A stretch of DNA of 19,039 nucleotides from NCBI GenBank assembly GCA_002509325.1, contig DADO01000122.1, positions 7,510-26,548 of the forward strand. The letters are read 5' to 3'. Both the position numbers and the translations under genes were made by a program. The notes beneath the pieces are model-generated. The model saw only the letters and a program-made list of their open reading frames with translations. It had not been told where the DNA came from and ran no database searches. The number at the start of each line of letters is the position of its first letter. Position 1 is the first letter of the stretch. Of this stretch, positions 15,437 to 19,039 are shown in pieces. This DNA is from Methanosarcina sp. UBA402 (GTDB lineage: Archaea; Halobacteriota; Methanosarcinia; Methanosarcinales; Methanosarcinaceae).

Positions 15437-16801
15437 TCATCTGTTAACAACGACAGTCTTTATATTAACAAATTCCTTGAGCCCATATTGGGAAAGTTCC
15501 CTTCCTATTCCTGACATCTTGACCCCGCCAAAAGGCAGCCTCGGATCGGATTTTGCCATTCCGTTGACAGAAACGGACCCGGATTTTATTCTTTTTGCCA
15601 GCCTTTCAGCCCTATCCAGGTCTCGAGACCAGATTTTCGCCCCGAGCCCATACATTGTGGAGTTTGCAATTTCCACGGCATCATCCCCATCCTTTACTAT
15701 GATCACCGGGGCAATGGGTCCGAAAACCTCTACATTGCAAACCTTCATGTCGGTACTAGCTGCAGGAATAATAACAGGATTAAAGAAAAAGCCTTTTTCA
15801 TGCTTTTTTCCATAAACCTGGGGGTCTGCACCTCTCTTTTTTGCGTCGTTCAGGACTCTTTCAAGACTCTCAATAAATTCCTTCTTTGCAAGAGGTCCGA
15901 TATCGTTTTCCTCGTCCATAGGGTTCCCGACTTTCAGTTCTTGCACCCGGAGTTCAAATGCCTCGATAAAATCCACCACGACATCCTCTACGACAATGAG
16001 CCGCTTGGCAGCAACACAGCTCTGTCCGGCATTTAGAAAGCGAGACTTTACAGCTGCCTGCGCCGCCCTCTCGATGCCGGCATCCTCAAGCACTATAAAA
16101 GGGTCCGAACCTCCGAGTTCCAGTACCAGAGGCTTGATGCCTTTTCCTGCAAGTCCCCCGATTTTAGAGCCTGCGCCTACGCTGCCGGTAAGCGAAACCC
16201 CATCTACCAGTTCTTCTTCAAGAATTTCCATTGCAGCATTTGAGTCAATTAAAAGAGTACTGAAAATGTTTTCCGGAAACCCGGCTTCAAGAAAGATGTT
16301 TTCAATCTCCAGAGCCGATCTGGGCACATTCGAAGCGTGCTTGATTACGCATACATTTCCCGCACACATTGCAGGCACTGCAAACCTGAAAACCTGCCAG
16401 AACGGGAAACTCCAGGGCATTATCCCCAAAATTACACCCAGAGGCTCAAAAGTCATATAACTTTTCTCAGCCCCTATATCCACAATTTCATCCTGCAATA
16501 ATCCGGCAACGTTTTCCGCATAATAGTCACAGAGCCGGGCGCATTTCTGAACCTCGTTTCTCGACTGCCGGATAGGTTTTCCCATTTCCTACGTAATAAT
16601 CTCGGCACAAATGTCTGTATTCTGCAAAAGAACTTCCCCTGCCCTTGAAAAGTATTCTGCCCTTTCTTCCGCAGACAATGAACCCCATATTGAAAAAGCA
16701 GCCCTGGACTTTTCAATCCGGGCTCTACATTCTCCGAAAGAATACGAGTCATATATCCAGTTTACTTCTTCAGTATAAGGGTTAACGGATTTAATTTTCA
16801 T
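15437..16801 (-). CDS. Succinate-semialdehyde dehydrogenase-like ALDH with one in-frame UAG (possible pyrrolysine) codon
   Basis: This NAD(P)-dependent aldehyde dehydrogenase resembles the GabD/YneI-type succinate-semialdehyde dehydrogenases of about 455 residues. It is one frame from ATG 16801 (ribosome-binding site GGGGGGAGAG just before it) to TGA at 15437, broken only by TAG at 16589-16591, codon 71. Residues 1-70 align with the ALDH N-terminus, and the frame resumes at once with EMGKPIRQSR, the conserved motif. The UAG replaces a residue normally Leu or Met. Catalytic Glu228 (LELGGS) and Cys262 (GQSCVAAKR) are present, but the oxyanion-hole Asn of PWNFP is Ser131 (PWSFP). In Methanosarcina UAG can be read as pyrrolysine, giving 454 residues; otherwise it is a truncating nonsense mutation. 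Two separate short genes are unlikely. Confidence 0.85.
16589..16591 (-). other. In-frame UAG codon within the aldehyde dehydrogenase gene
   Basis: The plus strand reads CTA, the minus strand TAG, between codons for Thr70 and Glu72. The surrounding reading frame is uninterrupted for 454 codons and conserved on both sides. I see no obvious stem-loop like a PYLIS element by eye, but structure was not computed. Confidence 0.9.
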
Positions 16802-16830
16802 ACTCTCCCCCCAAAAGAGTCATTATTATT

Positions 16831-16845
16831 ATTTAAATCCCCAGT
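16831..16845 (-). promoter_or_regulatory. BRE/TATA-like promoter of the aldehyde dehydrogenase gene
   Basis: On the minus strand GGGGATTTAAATAATA combines a purine-rich BRE-like run with a TTTAAAT box about 30 bases before the ATG. This would give a very short leader that still holds the ribosome-binding site. The 22-bp repeat array begins immediately upstream. Confidence 0.45.
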
Positions 16846-16848
16846 ATT

Positions 16849-16972
16849 ATAATAGACTCAGGTATAATCCATAATAGACTCAGGTATAATCCATAATAGA
16901 CTCAGGTATAGTCCATAATAGACTCAGGTATAATCCATAATAGACTCAGGTATAGTCCATAATAGACTCAGT
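16849..16972. repeat. Tandem array of five full and one partial 22-bp units
   Basis: Units begin ATAATAGACTCAGGTATA, with the next base A or G, then TCC. They start at 16849, 16871, 16893, 16915 and 16937, with a partial copy from 16959. Degenerate GACTCA/TGAGT motifs continue to about 17025. The array lies directly upstream of the dehydrogenase promoter. The units are contiguous without spacers, so this is not a CRISPR array. Confidence 0.95.
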
Positions 16973-17430
16973 TCAATAACAGGCTGAGTTAAAAAATAAC
17001 CGACTCAATTGCAAATCCAGTGAGTTCTCATTTTCTTCCTTCCCCAAAACCTCGCTTTTCTCTATGAACTGTCAAACGAACATGAAATTCCTCGAATTTT
17101 TCAATTCATAAAGTGAAAAAACGCAAAAACTTTTTTTAGAAGTAATAATGGAAATTTAGATCAAAGGAAATTTAGACATTTAAACCTGATTTATCAAAAA
17201 AATGCAATGTTGTTGTCTGTATGCAAACAAATGGCTCTCAGACTAGTGATTATGGTTTATTGATGAAGTATTTAGCTGTTATAACCAGAAATGTTCTAAA
17301 TATGAAAATATCTAAGCGCAAAGAGAAAGGTTTAAAGACTAGAACAGCGTCATGAATTTTATTATCCGGAGGCTTAAATAAATTTGTAATGTATTAATTA
17401 AACATTTGTTGATTGTTTGGAGATTTTTAT
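16973..17430. other. Gene-poor AT-rich intergenic region
   Basis: No gene, RNA or longer repeat is recognised between the 22-bp array and the small ORF at 17431. A promoter-like element, GGAGGCTTAAATAAATTTG, occurs at 17369-17387 on the plus strand, about 50 bases before that ORF. Confidence 0.45.
17369..17387 (+). promoter_or_regulatory. BRE/TATA-like promoter before the small ORF
   Basis: GGAGGC (BRE-like) followed by TTAAATAAA (TATA-like) would place a transcription start near 17405, about 25 bases before the ATG at 17431. This is assigned by pattern only. Confidence 0.4.
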
Positions 17431-17556
17431 ATGGACTCCTTAGAGACTTTAATTTGTTGTTTTTTAATAAGTATTGTTACATGTACTGTTACTTTTTTAG
17501 CTGATTCTTTACCAGAGTCAGACTATTCTTATGCAAATAATTTTGGACACAAATAG
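17431..17556 (+). CDS. Possible 41-residue small membrane or secreted peptide
   Basis: A short frame runs from ATG 17431 to TAG 17554. A ribosome-binding site (GGAG, 17419-17422) lies 8 bases before the ATG, and a TATA-like element lies further upstream. The first half is strongly hydrophobic (LICCFLISIVTCTVTFLA), as in a signal or membrane segment, and the rest is short and polar with Tyr, Asn and Asp. It is not recognised. It shares frame with the first readable piece of the cohesin/dockerin pseudogene downstream, so it could instead be a broken N-terminus of that gene. If UAG were read as pyrrolysine only four further residues would follow before TAA. Confidence 0.35.
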   Translation: MDSLETLICCFLISIVTCTVTFLADSLPESDYSYANNFGHK

Positions 17557-17577
17557 CCTGCTATTTGTTAACCTGGT

Positions 17578-17884
17578 GACATCAAAATCTTGCTGGGTAC
17601 CATTACTTTAACCGGAAAAAAGCAGGTACTAAGGAACTAACCATATCGAGAACAATGACAAATGACAATAATGGCAGTCTAATAAAATCTTTTGTGAACA
17701 CAGGTATGGCACAGTAATTACTACTTCCTGTCTTTACTACTTCCTGTCTTCCTGGTTACACTAATCTGCCGACAGATCCGAACCATTATGGTATCACAAA
17801 AATATCAATGGAAACAGAATGCTGGACTTCGATGATGTTGTAAAGCTTTATGACATGCTTGAAGGAGATAGAGAATATAAATAA
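17578..17884 (+). pseudogene. Remnant of a cohesin/dockerin-type surface protein
   Basis: Successive fragments in different frames together read like the end of a Methanosarcina surface protein. First comes IKILLGTITLTG, then, after a shift, KKAGTKELTI with NGSLIKSFVNTG, resembling the last strands of a cohesin-like domain. Next is TVITTSCLPGYTNLPTDP, and finally, after another shift, NINGNRMLDFDDVVKLYDML, a calcium-loop dockerin-like motif ending at TAA 17882-17884. At least three frame changes are needed. A perfect 16-bp tandem duplication (17719-17734 and 17735-17750), not divisible by three, accounts for one. The N-terminal part is absent or unrecognisable. It is not expected to yield a functional protein. 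Confidence 0.7.
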
Positions 17885-17912
17885 AATTAGAGGGTTTGAC
17901 AGGGCTCAATAG

Positions 17913-17927
17913 GGAGGGTTTAGGATT
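17913..17927 (+). promoter_or_regulatory. Ribosome-binding site followed by an ATT codon at the expected start
   Basis: GGAGGG at 17913-17918 is followed after 6 bases by ATT (17925-17927), exactly where the start of the surface-protein signal peptide should be. In-frame upstream there is only a TAG at 17910. The first in-frame ATG, at 17967, would remove most of the signal peptide. Confidence 0.6.
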
Positions 17928-19039
17928 AAAAAACTAATTGCTTCACTATTAGCTTTTTTCATTTTCATGTCAATATCAAGTATTGGAACCGCGACTGAGA
18001 TTACAATCCAGCAAGGAACTTCAGTAATACAAAATGCTGTTGACAGCGCAAATTCAGGCGATGTAATAATCTTAAAACCTGGAACCTATTACGACAATGT
18101 AAAAGTGAACAAAAAAGATCTTATAATCAAATCATATTCCGGAAACCCTGATGATACAATAATCAAAGCCAAAAGTTCGAACGCTGATGTATTTCTCCTG
18201 CAAGCCGATAGAATAAAAATTAATGGTCTGGGCATTAGTGGGGCAACCGGATTCCGTTGTTCAGCAATCAACCTATCTTCGTGCAGTTACTGTGCAATCG
18301 AGAATAATAAACTAGTGAGCAACCTTCGTGGAATTAGTTTTCTACTTGCCAACTGGAACATGATCTCAAAGAATACGATTACCAGTAATACGGAATACGG
18401 GATTGTCTTTGGAAGTGCCAAAAATAATGTCATCTCAGAAAATATAATTTATAACAATGCTCGAGGAGTCCACGTTGGCAACTCTGACAACAACCTGTTC
18501 TTAAGCAACACTATGCAGGATAATAGCGTTTACGGGTTTTCTATCTGTGGGAGAAGTGACTGGAATACCATCTATGACAATTACTTTAGTAATACCAATA
18601 TGAAAATTAAAAACGGAATAGGAAATTCTTATAACACTACAAAGACCGCAGGGGAAAACATTATTGGCGGACCGTATTTAGGAGGCAATTACTGGGCAAA
18701 ACCTAACGGTACCGGATTTTCACAAAAAGCAGTAGATAATAATAGGGATGGAATCTCAGATTCCGCATACACTGGTATAGAAGGCAGTATTTATTCGGAT
18801 TTTTTGCCTCTTGTAACTCCAGGATCTGCTCCAATACTCTCCCCTGTTGCAGACTTCAGCAGTAATGTTACTTCAGGAAAAGCACCTTTGAATGTTGGTT
18901 TTACTGACAAAAGTACAGGTACGCCAACTTCATGGGTATGGGACTTTGGAGACGGAACATCTTCAACAGAGAAGAACCCAGTGCATACTTACTCGACAGC
19001 AGGAACCTATACAGTCAACCTGACAGTAAGCAATGAAAA
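17925..19039 (+). CDS. Surface protein: signal peptide, NosD-like beta-helix, PKD domain (3' end outside window)
   Basis: The frame is open from the ATT at 17925 to the window end, 371 codons. It starts with KKLIASLLAFFIFMSISSIG, a typical secretory signal, probably cleaved near GTA-TE. ITIQQGTSVIQNAVDSANSG and DVIILKPGTYYDNV begin a right-handed beta-helix, followed by NosD/PbH1-type repeats rich in Asn (NNVISENIIYNNARG, NNLFLSNTMQDNSVYGF). The domain closes with LGGNYW and DNNRDGISDS. A PKD domain starts near PVADFSSNVTSG and contains WVWDFGDGTSS and AGTYTVNLTVSN. Such proteins are exported and cell-surface located in Methanosarcina, with adhesion or envelope roles. The start codon is the oddity: ATT is not a normal archaeal start, so the gene may use a rare start or carry a start-codon mutation. 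Confidence 0.85.
   Translation, partial: MKKLIASLLAFFIFMSISSIGTATEITIQQGTSVIQNAVDSANSGDVIILKPGTYYDNVKVNKKDLIIKSYSGNPDDTIIKAKSSNADVFLLQADRIKINGLGISGATGFRCSAINLSSCSYCAIENNKLVSNLRGISFLLANWNMISKNTITSNTEYGIVFGSAKNNVISENIIYNNARGVHVGNSDNNLFLSNTMQDNSVYGFSICGRSDWNTIYDNYFSNTNMKIKNGIGNSYNTTKTAGENIIGGPYLGGNYWAKPNGTGFSQKAVDNNRDGISDSAYTGIEGSIYSDFLPLVTPGSAPILSPVADFSSNVTSGKAPLNVGFTDKSTGTPTSWVWDFGDGTSSTEKNPVHTYSTAGTYTVNLTVSNE

Noticed and set aside
16589..16801. The 70-codon N-terminal piece as an independent small gene
   Set aside because: It is the normal ALDH N-terminus in the same frame as the main body, separated only by one UAG codon.
15331..16972. 21-bp and 22-bp arrays as CRISPR arrays
   Set aside because: Units are directly contiguous with no variable spacers and are shorter than CRISPR repeats.

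Overview
The window reads as a chromosomal segment of a methanogenic archaeon of the Methanosarcina group. The basis is an archaeal-type alanyl-tRNA synthetase, a DUF1724 (FilR1-type) transcription regulator, a surface protein combining a NosD-like beta-helix with a PKD domain, the eroded remains of a cohesin/dockerin-type surface protein, long AT-rich intergenic regions with short tandem repeats, and archaeal TATA/BRE-like promoters. All family calls come from reading the translations; no search was run.

Positions 1-7349 hold an AT-rich, head-to-tail, overlapping operon for a type III-D CRISPR effector complex. It contains the C-terminal part of Cas10 (cut by the window edge), a single Cas7, a Csx10/Cas5 protein with a long helical C-terminal tail that may be a fused Cas11, a double Cas7 (Cas7-2x), Csx19, and a large Cas7 with an insertion. 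The set matches the subunits of the Synechocystis III-Dv complex, but here Cas7 is separate from Cas5. No CRISPR array, cas6, cas1/cas2 or CARF effector lies in the window. Upstream sequence would have to be checked for them.

Positions 7350-12752 are more GC-rich housekeeping DNA. They hold a small conserved protein with a CCPRFDP motif, a class I SAM methyltransferase with a THUMP-like C-terminus, alaS on the minus strand, and a YhbY/CRM RNA-binding protein on the minus strand.

Positions 12753-16801 hold a DUF1724 regulator, an IS-like element bounded by 15-bp inverted repeats that encloses a carboxymuconolactone-decarboxylase-family gene, a coiled-coil orphan, and a succinate-semialdehyde-dehydrogenase-like gene. 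The last is interrupted by one in-frame UAG codon, which Methanosarcina can read as pyrrolysine. Tandem arrays with 30-, 21- and 22-bp units sit in the intergenic gaps here, the last two just upstream of probable promoters.

Positions 16802-19039 begin with a long gene-poor stretch with a possible 41-residue membrane peptide. A frameshifted cohesin/dockerin pseudogene follows. The window ends inside the beta-helix/PKD surface protein, whose only well-placed start codon is ATT.
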